Source: Xiphydria camelus
Taxonomy: Eukaryota > Arthropoda > Insecta > Hymenoptera > Xiphydriidae
Assembly (NCBI GenBank): GCA_963678675.1
Contig: OY783197.1
Location: 26,099,470 to 26,163,469 of the forward strand
Length of the DNA: 64,000 nt
Reading direction: 5' to 3'
Made by a program: the position numbers and the translations under genes. Position 1 is the stretch's first letter, and each line of letters starts with the position of its first letter. Below are positions 21,726 through 34,519 of this stretch, piece after piece. The notes under the pieces were generated by a model. That model searched no databases and was not told the DNA's origin. It worked only from the letters and a program-made list of their open reading frames with translations.

Positions 21726-23305
21726 CATGATCGAACGAACATTTTAAATAAACTCTTTATGAAATATCCGGTTCATTCTTCGTTAAATTAAATGATACAA
21801 AAAATCTGTACTTTTTTTTCTCTCCATTCGAACCGTTGCAATTCACGTCGAAGATTTCTTTACAGTTGTCAGATATTTGTCATTCACGTAAGAATGTTAA
21901 TATTCAAAATATGTACGACACAATGACATTCTAATTACTTATTGTAAAAACTCTCGATCAATTTCGACTTTGCTCTCTGCCTTTGGACTATATACGGAGA
22001 CTTACGCATATAGCTACTCCTTCTAATCGAGTACACGTTACACCGAAGAACATATCACGGAACACGTTGTATAGACGAATCTCGCGGAAATTTGGACGTC
22101 CCAAATATCGCATACGTATAGATATGCGACCCCATAACTGCCGCATTCCGCCGTAGTCACCTACACGTAATACTTCCCGTTCCAACCCTCTCCGCGCGAC
22201 GTATTTCGAGAGTCTATATACTCCTTCCTCCCCCGAGTTTTCCGCCGCGAGGAAGCGCGGCACGAAAACACGAGAGCAACGGCCTTCCTTATTTCGCCCG
22301 AAACATTCGGTCAGGTGGTAACGGAGCGAATATAAGCATCAACCGGGAATAGTCCTTTCCGGTCGCGCGCGGAAGCGTCGCCAGACATTCCAGACAGGCA
22401 GTCACCCTTTCCCTACAGTAGCCCGCCCGAACGCTCGCAATATCGCGTTTTCGCCACTTTTACGCTCGGAGGGGTGGAAAATTGAAATGGAAACATCGAG
22501 CGGTCGCGTATGGCTGCAGATATTTCGGAATAACCGTTTCGGGTTATGCGCCGTTGGGGCCCCTCCAGGTTCGCCTCGCCGACGTAACACCGACCCCCCC
22601 GCGCGTGTTCGGCTCACGACCTCGATGACTGTTCTTCGCGATTACCGAGACGCGGCGCGATCCTTATACGATTGCGAGAAAACTGCGGGGATCGCTATAC
22701 GTACTCGAATTTCGGCCCGGGTCTCGAACGACTCTCGGAGCGATTGCCAGGCGAGATAAGGGCGTGTAAATGATATAAATATTTATTCGGGATACTGTTG
22801 TGTTAGAGAGAAATAAGAAGAAAGTAAACTACGTAAAATATGGAGGATATGATGGAAATTTGAACTTTTATAAATTATAATATAGCTTTGTAATACTCAT
22901 AAAAACTTTTTACGCCAAAATTGTATTTATATTTTTTTGAATTGCAGACTTTTAAAGCTAGACACAAATTTCATCATTTTCGAAACAAACGGATTAAACA
23001 TTTTCGTTAAAAATTACATCTGAAAAATAAACTTTGTATCCACTTTGCCAGCCACTCTTCTATACAATTTTCAGAAGGATGGAATGTATTTTATAATATA
23101 CGATTTTCAAAAATCTATTATTTTAAGGGCAATACGATCATTTGTATGTACGCAATTAATCGATGCTTTGATTAGCTTACCAAGTGCTATTAAAGACCCG
23201 CAATCCTACTTTTCCATTCAAACCTATTCTGGTCGATGCAATGGCTTATTAAATTGCATTCATCCTTCATGCATATTTCACCGCGGGTGATCTTGCTGCA
23301 CGTAT

Positions 23306-23372
23306 ACTTACATATATGTAAGTCGCTGCGATGCTACGTGACTTTTTGACAGCTGCGTTTCGTTGCAGCTGT
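23306..23372. promoter_or_regulatory. Palindrome and paired E-boxes
   Basis: ACTTACATATATGTAAGT at 23306-23323 is a perfect 18-base palindrome. It is followed by ACAGCTGC at 23349-23356 and its inverted complement GCAGCTGT at 23365-23372, each containing the E-box CAGCTG bound by bHLH factors. The setting is plain AT-rich intergenic DNA. Confidence 0.3.
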
Positions 23373-26300
23373 GCAGCTTATACATACTTGCTTTAAAACA
23401 TACCTCACCTTTTTCGATTTAAAAAATATAGTATATTATAGTAGACTATAATTCACATCTTAAGAAATTAAAGGAAATCGACCATGAATTGTAACAGTCA
23501 AAATCGAGAGAAAGATGTGTAGATTTTGTTCATAAACTTACGAAAGAATTAAAATGAAAACCATTTAAATGTCATTATACATTTCCAGTATATAAAGCAC
23601 GACTTAATTTTTAAAATTTTCTCGAGGGCACACGAAATTTTATATCGTATACCTACTCTTTCCCGAAAAATCACCCTTAATTAATAGTTCTCCCACCCAC
23701 TTCATTCCCCTTCGTAGATAGTCCAGCCATTCCACGCCGCTCGCTACGCGCCCTCGGAAGAATAAATGAACTTGAGCTTATCTCCCTCGAAGTGCAGTAA
23801 CGGGTTCATTAGTAAAAAGCAAAAGAAAACCCCTTCGCTTCGCCGTGTGGAAGCCAAATCTCGATTTCCAGTTCTCCTTCGGCTAAAGGTTTCCAACGAG
23901 TCCATAAGGGGGCCGATTGTCTGGCTAAAAATAGTTGATAAGGTCGACGTTATGGAAGCCACCATAAAATTACAGAGTAAAACGTGTCGCGCGCGAGTTA
24001 AGAGCACCGGTTTACCATAATTTACGAAGCCGAGATGGCTTGGCTATCGGAGCGTCTCTCTCCCGTGCACATATATGTATATACGTAACACGTGGAAGTG
24101 CATGAATAATTCATCGCGGCCGTGTAAAATGTTGCAGAATCACGGCAAATGAGTCCCGTCGATGTTTCTTTCTCGTTGCACCCACGGGAAGGTAATCAAC
24201 TCGGTTGGTACGCTCAGCGACACCCGGGAAATTAAGTCGTTGGCTCGCGAACAACGTTTGATATCGCTTTATCTCCGCGATCCGTGGCACGCTAACTCAT
24301 ACGCGCGGTTTAATTTACGTCGCGATCACGATGCACGTGAGGTTGTCCGTCCGGATAAAATCGTGCACGAAACGTTACGGTTTTCAGTGGCGCGTCTGTT
24401 ATGAATATTTCGGTAAAAATTATATCGCGTGATCGTTTCGCTCGGAAAAGGCGGTCATTTTCTACTCGTATAACAAAAATGAAAAATACGAAATATCCTC
24501 CGTCAATTTGTTCATTCATTCGTGAAAAAAGAATGACTTTCTAATTGTTGGTTTCCTTTTCACGCAAAACAATGGTCAACGCTTCGAAGTGCACCGATTG
24601 TAAAGTAACGACCGTTTAAGTAAAATCGTAAGTGGAACATTGTAGTCGCTGAAATATTTCAAGAAATCTCAAATCACTTGATAATTTTGCAAAAAATTCA
24701 TTATATTTCATTCAATAAAAAATACATACAAATTAGCAAACGCTCGAGTATGAATCGCAATTATATTCCAGAGCAAATAAACACTTTTTAATTAATGGTC
24801 TCGTTTTTATTTTCACCACAGCATAACGCTCCAACGTGCGCGCAGAATAACGAGCGTTTAGATAAGATCGCGCTTCGCGCACACATTATACCTTTCGTCG
24901 GTGCATCCATTATGTGCATCGCAGTGGGTTCCACATCAAGAGTGGTCATTTTGCCTGCAACTGCACGTACGTTTCTTATCCGTAATTAAAAAATGCAACA
25001 TATAAGTAGAAAAGATCTCTTCCCGGAACGAATGACCACGATTTAATTTGACGCTTCGTGCATCTATTGGCAAGGAAGACGAGCAAAAAAAACCTTCGAA
25101 GAGAGCCGAGTAATGAGAGCAGTGTGACGTAAATCATTACTTCGCCTGTCCTCCCCCTGCCCCGTAAAACGTTGCGATAATTAACATGGAGATCGCGTCA
25201 CCGATAAAAACACGAAAACGAGCAGGCATGGCGTGCTGGAAGGTAATAGCAGACAATCGAGCAGGCCCCGTGTACTGCAAGACAGGCGAGCTACACGCCG
25301 CCGTCTACGCCACTGCATGTAATAACACATAAGCGGAACGTAACTGCCTCGTCTCACTATCGTTACAGACCGTCATAACGGCGAATGACACTACACGGTC
25401 GGCTGGTGAAGTGCCTTTTTGAGCAATTCACGAACGCCGCGATTCGCCGCCGAGCTAATTGTTCGGGCGACACTTGCTGTGGTAGCCGGAATAAATATGA
25501 AGACGTGTGTATGCTTGGAAGATGCATGAGTATATGGTGTGATCGATAATTCGTTTTACAGTGAAACGAACTGAAACCGAGAAATTTCATACAATGAAAC
25601 TATACTTTGCGTTACGCTGTTAAAAATTTGCTTAATTATCACTTATCAGACACGACAATGCACGAGTATACATTAAATTTATGAAATTTTACTCTTGATC
25701 CCGACGGACGCGTATTTATCTTAATTCCAAGTAATAATTTACTCATATTTCGGTTATTTATCAATTTGAAAAAGTAAGACCTTAAAAAATCCATGATTTA
25801 TATGCGATACTTTTCTGAATTTCAAAAGAAGATTAAGTACTTTCCTGAAGCTTAAGATAAATATTTTTAATGATGTTATTTTAGTATTTTAGCACACTGT
25901 AAATATTGGATGAACTAAATAATTACATGATATTTATCGAAAAAGAAACTTTTTTAATCATTTTGGAATCCGTTACTCCCTTTACTGGAGAAACAAAATG
26001 TGAAGGAAAAAGAAGAAGAAAAACAAAACTTCATAAAATACAGGGACGGGAGAGATATTGTATATAAGATCGTTTATGAAATAGTCTTTTATTCCTCGTT
26101 TATTAGAATTCGAAAGTAATACTTTTCCTAACTTTGGAGCAAAGTAGCTCCAGAGGCGGGATAACGCAAGCTTACGGCGAAAGTCGATACTTTGAAGCAT
26201 TCGGGAGATACCGCACAATTTACCACGAGACAGCTATACCTACTACTTCTCGAACCTACTCCCATATTCCTTATTCCGTATCATCTCGTAAATCCGACGA

Positions 26301-26575
26301 ACGTTTGTATTACGACACCGTTACGTCGTATATACGTACATTTCAAATCCTTTTATCCGTGAGCAAGCTACTGGGATATCTAAACTATCCGATGTTAAAA
26401 TTCGTATCCGAACTATTGCCGGATATTCGAATAAGGGAAGATCGGAGAGCGGATACGATTCGTGTATCATCGAACGGAGGTCCTTCCCAGTGGAAGCTTG
26501 AAAAGAAAAGTGAACGAAATAATCTTTTTTTTTTCTAATTCTAAAATAGAGAACTTCCAAAACTGAACATTCTTA

Positions 26576-26800
26576 CACTGAGAAAAAAATGTGATAGATT
26601 TCTCTAAATTAGCTGTCACGGGCGGGGGAACACGGATCAAGTTACTCGAACTTAATAATTTGCCAGACTTGACTACAGCTCGTTTTCGTCAAACAATTTC
26701 AAATCATTATAACCAAATTATTTAATTCAAGTAAATAAATCGGCGTTCCACCGTCCGTGACCACCAGTCTAGTCAAATCTTGTATTTCTTTTTCTCTGTG
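26576..26800. mobile_element. CACTGAG-ended MITE, 225 bp, with TA target duplication
   Basis: It begins CACTGAGAAAAAAATGTGAT and ends TGTATTTCTTTTTCTCTGTG. TAGCTGTCACGG and CCGTCCGTGACCACCAGTCTA add inner inverted pairing. TA flanks both ends (26574-26575 and 26801-26802). It is non-coding and probably belongs to a Tc1/mariner-like family. Confidence 0.8.
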
Positions 26801-26802
26801 TA

Positions 26803-29800
26803 CAACAAAACTGGAGCAGCCACAAAATGTGAAAGTAAGATTCGTATAATCCACTATTGACTTCGGGGCTAAATTAGGATCGTATAGGTATTCTTCCAGT
26901 AATGCATCAAACAATTTGTCGTCATTTCGATTTCTACAAATCGACTTAGCAGCCCGCTATAAAATCCTCGATGACGACACTTCGAGAGGAACGTTGGCCG
27001 CTCATCGCGCGCGGGTGATACCCGCAAGTGATGCCAACCCCGCATCGCGGGGATGCGCGCGCGGTCCGGGAGCACCTTCGCGTTACAGGTGTACGCGGGC
27101 GCGAATCGATTTCGTTAGCTCCGGCGCGGCGCGTGTGCCGAATAAGGAACCAAATTTCGATGAATGGGATTATCGGTAACGTCGCGAGCGATATCGAGGG
27201 ACCCGGAGTATAGTCGACCTACCGGAAGGCGAGACTCGCTTTCGCGTCTCTCGTCCGGAGCGCGATCCATTCTACTCGCCTTTTTCTCTCCCTCCCCCTC
27301 CCCCTTCCCCCGTTCAACTCCACCTCCCTTTCTCTTCGCTCTCTTCTCGCGCGCACTCTGCCCTTGCTCCCGCGGCTCTACACTCTCTTCCTCGCACACG
27401 TTCGCCTACTCACACCGTGACGCGCACCCCTTTCCCTCTCCCGCCCACCCCCCTGCCGTTCTATAACCCTCCGCAGCTCCTTTCCCGCGGCGGGAACAGC
27501 CTCGCCCACCTCTCGGAGCGGAGCAGGTTCTGAAAAAAATATGCGCTCGACTACGTAGCGAATACCGGGCCTTTTTCTGACCCGCCGCGCGCTGCGGCTT
27601 CGACCTCGAGAATCATCGATGGCGCGGTGACTGTACTCGATAATTGTTTCAGAAAAGATTCTTTTTTAGATCGAAGAAACCACTTTGCTGGAATAAAATT
27701 GGATTTCCTCAAAATTCGAGCACCACGAGCACCATTGCGAAGAAGGAATGAAAAGGAAAACGTTATATGGAAAAAAGAACGTTGTTCAAAGTTCTTAATA
27801 AATGGACTAATTGGGCACAGCCAATAATACCACTAATGTACCTATTACATACAAATATGTGATTGCTATGTTGAATTGTAGCTCTTGCAATGAAAGATGG
27901 GTAATTACAATGTAAAACGGTACTCTGTGCTGTGTCTGCTCTGTGAAGTATCAATAATTATTCCATTTATTGGGCGCTATATACAACATTCTCCTTTCCG
28001 TGTGCACAGGACGTTATTGTTTGAAAGTGTGAGACGCAAAATTTCAACCCCCCGCGCATCGATCGAATAATTTAAAGTTTCATCGAGGAAGCGATATGCG
28101 CCGAAATAACTTGCAAATATTCAAGTGATGTGGGTTGGTTGCGCAATCGTAATAATAAAAAATTCGTCCGTTTCACCTTCCCCGAAAATCGGGGATCGGA
28201 TGACCCCGACTATACCTGAGGCATACAGCAAAGGCAATCCGAAGGCCCGCGTGTAAGCGATGCGTGTAAAATATTAAAGCGTTATAGGGGAGAACGGGGC
28301 GTATAGGGGTTAGGGTTACCCGCGCGCGCCGCGCTCTCTGTACCGCGGCGCGGCGCGGTGGCGGGCAAGATATATCTTCGTTCTTCTTCCTCTTCCCTTA
28401 TTTATCGGTTTTGTCGAAGGGGTCTCGGGACGGGAGAAAGGTGCAGGAGGGTAGGGCCAACGAAAGGGCCGTACTAAAGGGACAATGGCGGGAGGGCGAG
28501 TCCTTCGTGGCGCTTTCAGGAGCGTGTGCGGAGCACCTCTCGAGATGAAAATGGAGCGTTACAATTTGAAACGAGCGCGGCTTTTTGATGCTTCACCACG
28601 TGACTACCTACTCTCTAAATAAAATTTGCATTAAACTTGATATAACTGTATATAAAGCTTTCACCCAACATGTGATTATAAAAATTAATATACTCCGGTA
28701 TGAAATTTATATTCAATTTTATACAATTGTGTATTAAGTTCGACGAATAATTAATTTAAATAATATAATTAATTTCACTAAGGAATATAGTAAATTTTAC
28801 AATTACAAATATCGAATAAAAGCTTCATATAAAATTATATTAAAAAGATACCAATTTTTCTCACTCTGTATTTACATCGCATAGTTGTTTCCTTTCGCAT
28901 CCGCGCGAGCCTTATTTCGTTTCGCAACTCTCCGCGCGCTACTTTCAGCCATTATTTCGACGTTAATCGACAAACGGTTGGCCGATTTATGCCCCTCCGG
29001 ACTTTCGCCTCGGTATAACGAGCGGAGTATTAAATAACCTTACGGCGTCGCTGTAAATATGCCTATCTCGATTGGCGGGAGAAACGCCTCGATACGCGCG
29101 CTATACTCGTTCGCGAACGATGGGTGTGACGATCGGTGCGGCATAAAAAAGGTCGAAGATGAACCACACCGATGCGATAAAACATTATCGCGTAACTCTC
29201 GAAAATCTGATCGAGGAATACAGCGTGCCATGCGTATATACCGAGTAGGCATTTAAATTAAGGCACTCTCTCGAATATCTGTAAAACAATTAACGCATTT
29301 AAAAAAAATGTTTATTATAAAAGTTATTTGGTGTAGAAGGAGAAAGAGAATTGCAGGTTTTATTTTGCATTTGGTAGACGTTTTCAAGGCAATTTTATAA
29401 TATTTAAGGAAAAAACGTTGACCTTAAAATAGACTTGAAAATGTCTACTAAATGAAAAATAAAACATGGTTCTCTCTGTCCCCCTCGAAAGCGAATAACT
29501 TTTATAAGAATCATTTCTTCCTGAAATGCGTTACTTTACAGATATTCACGTGTGTCGATTTAAATGCCTCACCCTGCATATCGACGCGTTATTCTCGCAA
29601 CGCGGAAATTGAACACGCGGGGTGCCGGTACTCGTATGGGCGATCCTGACGCGCGAGAGGCAGGATCTGTAAAGGGGTAGGGAGGACCCGCAATTTATTC
29701 AGGATAGTCGGACCCACCCTTGCACTACCTTACAACCCCCTTGAACCTCCTACACACACTACCACCCCGCAGATGGGGTGAGACTACCCCTCCCCTTCCC

Positions 29801-30171
29801 CGGTTTTCCTTCGCCTTTCTCCGCGGGAAAAACTCTCTTCCCCGGGTGGAATACCGGACCCTCGCTCACGCGGGGTTTCTTACGACATTCCAAAACAGGA
29901 AAGAGATGCCGGGAACAATACGTTTTCGCTTCGCGGTTATACGCTCGTCTGCCGGGCGGGCCTCGAGCCGGATGCCTGGAAAGCCCCGAAGACAAATTTG
30001 CGATAAGACTGCGCTTCTTACGAGGAGAAGAACAAAGCTTTTTGGTACTCTTCGTCGCGTGTTGCAATTTAAATGTACTTATATATATTTTGCTCGAGTT
30101 TCACTGTTAATTGCGAGTAATTAAAATTCTTTTTATTTGAATCTTTTTCCAAATTTGATCATTTCTCTCTA
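26803..30171. other. Intergenic DNA with GC-rich blocks, no gene supported
   Basis: CpG-rich blocks at about 26990-27620 (with a long C/T-rich tract near 27290-27470), 28300-28570 and 29640-30000 alternate with AT-rich DNA. One diverged MITE lies at about 28620-28870. Open frames in the GC-rich blocks overlap on both strands and are not credible genes. Confidence 0.55.
28620..28870. mobile_element. MITE-like element, diverged copy related to 62324-62552
   Basis: It shares GTGATTATAAAAATTAATAT (near 28672) and an AAGCTTTCACCCAA / AAGCTTTTATTCAA block with the better-preserved copy at 62324. Its right side carries the inverted AAAGCTTCATATAAAATTAT. Ends are degraded. Confidence 0.6.
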
Positions 30172-30234
30172 CACTGAAAGAAATAATTGCTGGGGCTAAA
30201 AGCATGTTTTCTTCAATCAAAAAAGGGATCTAAT
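30172..30234 (+). mobile_element. MITE family CACTGAAAGAAATAATTGCT, truncated copy
   Basis: CACTGAAAGAAATAATTGCT is followed by GGGGCTAAAAGCATGTTTTC, matching the left end of the elements at 13345 and 49378. Similarity is lost after about 60 bases. Confidence 0.65.
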
Positions 30235-30300
30235 TTCGCATATCGGATAACAGCTTTATGTACAACTGTATTGAATTGAATATAATTTTTTCTTACAATA

Positions 30301-30495
30301 CACTGAGAAAAAAAAGAGATTAAAATTTATTCCGTTAGAAGGATAATCTGAGTACGAAAGGTAAGACAGATCAAAAATTATCCTTCCAGGGTATAAAATT
30401 TAACCTTCTTTAGGATAATTTTCGGTCCATTTTACCTTTCGTACGCAGATTATCCTTCTAACAGAATAATTTTTAATCTTCTTTTTTTCTCAGTG
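30301..30495. mobile_element. Near-perfect hairpin MITE, 195 bp, TA target duplication
   Basis: The ends are CACTGAGAAAAAAAAGAGAT and ATCTTCTTTTTTTCTCAGTG. Pairing runs on almost without break through GAAGGATAATCTG and ACGAAAGGTAA, covering most of the element. TA flanks both ends (30299-30300, 30496-30497). It has no coding capacity. High arm identity suggests a recent insertion. Confidence 0.9.
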
Positions 30496-30750
30496 TAGGT
30501 ATACTCATCTTTAACGTCATTATTATTCCTCGTATTCTGCAAAAATTACATTACAAACAACTGAAGATGACGTACGCAATATAAAAGAGAATCATTACTT
30601 GTAAACGATACGCGTTTTAAGCATCGCTGAACGACCCATAAAAAATCAGCATCACATTTCGGTCCACAGAACGGCGAGAACGTATTATGTACACATCGCG
30701 TACAACTGACCCCTGAGCACGCACATACCGTAGAAAGATATTAACGGCAA

Positions 30751-30763
30751 GGGGGGGGGGGGG
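30751..30763 (+). repeat. Poly(G) run, 13 bp
   Basis: Homopolymer of 13 G. Its length is likely variable and sequencing-sensitive. Confidence 0.8.
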
Positions 30764-31206
30764 ACCCGCCAAAAAACTGAAATGAATACATTCGCGAAAA
30801 ATCCGCGCAACACTAAAAAGAAAGTCCTCGCATAAACGTTCGCAATCACGACAGCCGCATCTTCCACGGCGTCACGAGCCGACACCGGACGACGTACCTA
30901 TAGTAGGACTCTTCGGGTTGACGTAAGTGACGCGCGTTGATCACGCGGCTTCCCCGGCCGCGGTTCATAATTTCGCATACCAACTCCGGCGACGGTCCCG
31001 CATTGCCTTACCGCGGCGCGGTATGTCGGGCACTCGTATATACCTAAGGGACAACGAGCGCTGCCTAACAACATTAGAGAGAGGAGTCACTCGAAACTGT
31101 CCGAAGATATATCGCGCGGGAAACGAGCGGCGCGGGGGGCGATATACCCGGGAATAATTAATTGTACGAAGGAGAATAACCGCGTGAGGGATCGGGCAGC
31201 GATAAT

Positions 31207-31655
31207 AATCCATACCTGTGTGTGGTTTTGGTCATATATGGATTATGTGTGATTTCTATATTAACCGTATAAAAACTATAGGTATATAGATACAGATTTT
31301 TGAATGTTGTATAATCGATATATAGTCCTTTTATGATTAACATAAAAATCATATGCACAGAGAAAATTGAATAATAACGATTACCAGCCGGAATAATAAA
31401 TAGACGACAGCATTGACGATATCGTATTCAATAATCTGCAGCAAATTAACGATTACCATTTGAATAGTGATGATTACCGTTCGAATAGCGATGATCACTA
31501 TTCTGCTAATTATTATTATTCAACACGATATCGTCGAAGCTGTCATCTTTTTACTACTCTGACTGGTAAAAACGTTACTATTCAATTTTCTTCACGTATA
31601 ATTCATATATGACCAAAACCGCATATGGATCATGTAGAAAATATATCGAATTTTT
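31207..31655. mobile_element. MITE family GGCGGAAAAGTT, copy with nested hairpin
   Basis: Left arm GTGGTTTTGGTCATATATGG and right arm ATATGACCAAAACCGCATAT are inverted repeats. The right end AATTTTTCCGCCTGG matches the termini of the copies at 7442 and 56745. The right arm is split by the element at 31356-31594. Confidence 0.75.
31356..31594. mobile_element. Nested hairpin MITE
   Basis: The ends are inverted repeats: CACAGAGAAAATTGAATAAT on the left and ACTATTCAATTTTCTTCACG on the right. ATTACCAGCC and GACTGGTAAAAACG, and GACGATATCGT on both sides, continue the hairpin. It splits the right arm of the host element in the middle of its ATCATATATAATCC sequence. Confidence 0.8.
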
Positions 31656-32294
31656 CCGCCTGGAGACGATCGCTCGAACGAGCCCTCCAGCCGCCGCACG
31701 CACCGTCGCAGCGGTGCTAAGCCGCCGCCGCGCTGCACGCGAAGCCTATAAAGGCGAAGCGGCGGGCGAGATTCCCGATCGGTTCGTTATCCGCGACGAG
31801 TCTTATCTCCCGGAACGCGGTCGTACAGCGCGACCGAAATATCAATTATTTTAATTCCCCCGGCCGTTATGACCCGGCGAGTAGATACCTATACGCCGCG
31901 ATCGTCCCATCGCGGTAAATAATGAAAATAACAACACGCGATTTTATCTCCCTCGCGCTGTTCATTAAACGGTAGTGTGCGATATCGCGCTACGATCTTT
32001 TCGTAATTCGAGCGTAGAGGCTCGTGTGCGTTATGTCGCCCAAGTTCTTCCGTTGCGACGAAAATGAAGAGACGTGGAATTTAATCGCTTCGACGGTAAA
32101 GGAGGATCCGGATAAATCAGCGCGTGTAATGACCCGTGGATCGGTGCGCTCGCGTTGCGGGGGAAAGTTCTTTATTAATTCTGGAAGTTGGGGGGACACT
32201 TAACATTTTTGTTCGGCCGCGGTAGTCCGTTTAGGATAACGATGGCGAAGCGCGATTTTATCTTTCTCGCTGTTTCTTGAATATATGTATCGTT

Positions 32295-32546
32295 CACTGA
32301 AAAAAAAAAGTAGCAGATTTGACCAGATCGACGGTTACAGCTGGAATAATGCAGATTTAGTGTTATAACTTATACTATCTCTATATCTAAGTATACTTGG
32401 ACTTATAATTGACTCGAGTGGACTACAGCCTATTTCCTTCAAATAGTCGTTAATCGTTACCAATTTTATTAATAGAAGCAACTAATTCTGCATTCTCCCA
32501 CCCTTAAACGTCGATTTAACTGAATATACCATTTTTTTTCCTCAGT
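32295..32546. mobile_element. CACTGA-ended MITE, 252 bp
   Basis: It begins CACTGAAAAAAAAAAGTAGC and ends TACCATTTTTTTTCCTCAGT. GATTTGACCAGATCGACG and CGTCGATTTAACTGAATA form the inner part of the inverted repeat, and GGAATAATGCAG pairs with CTGCATTCTCCC. Non-coding. Confidence 0.7.
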
Positions 32547-34519
32547 ACTCTACGATATTTTTTTAATTCGAGCATAAATCGAAATCGTGTGGCGGTATAT
32601 ATTGCTCGAATTTTCGTTATGGAAAATAATAAAGATATTCGAAAAGCCAACATCGTCGTAACAAAATCCTTCGTCACTTTCTACCGCTCATTTCTCAGGG
32701 TTTGCCTCCAGAATTCGACGATACGAGAAGCTACCTACCTGCGTCTCTCTCTCTCTATCGGATATATTTTTTTACCACCGAACCGTCATAAAAAAATTTC
32801 ACCCGCCCGAGGAAACAGCCGCGAAAGGAAAGTCCACGGCCTTTTAGTTACCCCGTCCCGCGCCACACCTGCACCCTCTTCGCGTTTCGAGAAGGACTCC
32901 CTCGAATTTTCTCACCTTTCTAGAAAGCCTTTCGCCGTTCTCAAAGAACCACCGCGTTCGAGTTCGACGGTCCGTGGCGTCGTCGGGCGAACGTGACGCG
33001 CGTCTCGACGCCCTCGAGAGCGATTCGAGTCTTTTTAGTTTTGTGAATTGTTTCGTTTTATCCCGGTGAGAAGTAATCGAGACTCGCCACGCTACGGTTG
33101 ATCGTTTCTCTTGGTATTTTTTGTGATAATTCGTGCGACGGGTAGTTATTTCGATGAAATAAAAAGGGAAGAACAATTTTCACAGCGAAAGTATAATAAT
33201 TCATCATTTTTATCGCTATCAGCGCAAAGTATTTCTGTGTTATTCCAGTGCAAAGCAACTCTCGCAGAAACAAAATAACCCCGTATTACGATACCGTGTA
33301 CTATACGGGAAACTGCAATGCGAGGAACGTCAATAGTGACGCTGACGAATTTTACGACGTCTACCACACCGCATAAACTGTTTTGCCAACTACAAAGTGC
33401 AATTTATGGAACGTCGCGAGTAAAGTGTGTGCGCAGCTACGGCATTGTGTAAAAGTTGTACGCCTGCCTTTTTAACTTTAGTGGCGCTGTTAAAAATATT
33501 TACCTTCAACCTCGGGAAAGTACCGAAATTTTCCTCAAACGCAAATGTCTCTTGAATACCGTAATAACTCTACCTTTGAAATTCAGAAAAGTGTCGCACA
33601 GACCGTAGATTTCTGTAAGGTTGTGCTTTAAAATGAAGAAACGATAGAAGTTTCACGGAATTATCACTTGGAATAAAAGCAAATACGTGTGCTTTAGAAT
33701 TAAGAGTATAATTTCAAAGATACATCTGTATACTTTCGAAAGGTACGAAAAAATAATCTATTTCCTGCAGAGTAGTTTATCTCACAATGCAGTTTCAGCG
33801 ATCGCAACTTGTAATTCATCCAATGGAACATTTAATGATACATTTTTTTATAGATATAAAATCATATTAAATCGTATAAATTTATCTAAATATGTACGAA
33901 CGTATTTTGCATTGTCAGAAGAACGTCTCGATTGCCTCGTTGAGCGCGCGTCACGAACCTCCCGAATAATCGAACGTGCCTACATAGTTTGTCGTCGCGG
34001 GGCGTTGAACGGCGAGTAAAATCGAACAAAACGGCGAACGCCGCCGTATCGATCAGCCCCGCTGCGTTACCCAGCGCTTCGCGATTTTCCTGGGAAGCCT
34101 CGCCGCGGGCCTCGAGCAATTTTCTCCTCCGCTCCTCCCGGACTACGACCACGCCGGCGGGCAAATAAGACGGGAAGCACTGATTGTCGTAAATAATTCA
34201 CGTACATAATTGGCCACGGCTGCGATACACACACGCTACGTTCGCACGTGTGAACGTGCCGCGCGTGCCCCGTTGAAAATTCCCCGCAGTTTCCGACATA
34301 ATTGTCCGAGCGAGGGGACACAATGGCCGCGTCCACATTACAAGGACGCCCCGACGAGGAAATTCCACGTTATCGGCGAATCGCCCGCGCGGTTCGACCG
34401 AAGCGGTAATGGAAGAAGCGGATCCTGGATAACGACCTCGCGTATACGGGTATCAAAGGAACTCGCTCGGCCGCAAATCCTGAAATATGCGGAGAGGACG
34501 AAGGAGGTTGCGTCGATTG
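32547..34519. other. Intergenic DNA, nothing recognised
   Basis: Mixed GC content with a short CT microsatellite near 32744. No gene, element or array was seen. Open frames are short and unlike known proteins. Confidence 0.5.

Larger units (their letters stand above)
18640..26575. other. Intergenic DNA, no gene supported
   Basis: This tract may include the end of the abd-A transcript. GC-rich, CpG-rich blocks are at about 18840-19480 and 19970-20780, with AT-rich DNA elsewhere. Visible structure is limited to a GA tract at 20338-20359, an inverted CCAAT pair at 21632-21701, and the palindrome and E-box group at 23306-23372. Open frames such as the 232-codon one at 18878-19576 sit in GC-rich DNA and resemble nothing known. 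The 134-codon frame at 26134-26538 is in more balanced DNA but also shows no domain, signal peptide or homopolymer logic. Confidence 0.6.
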
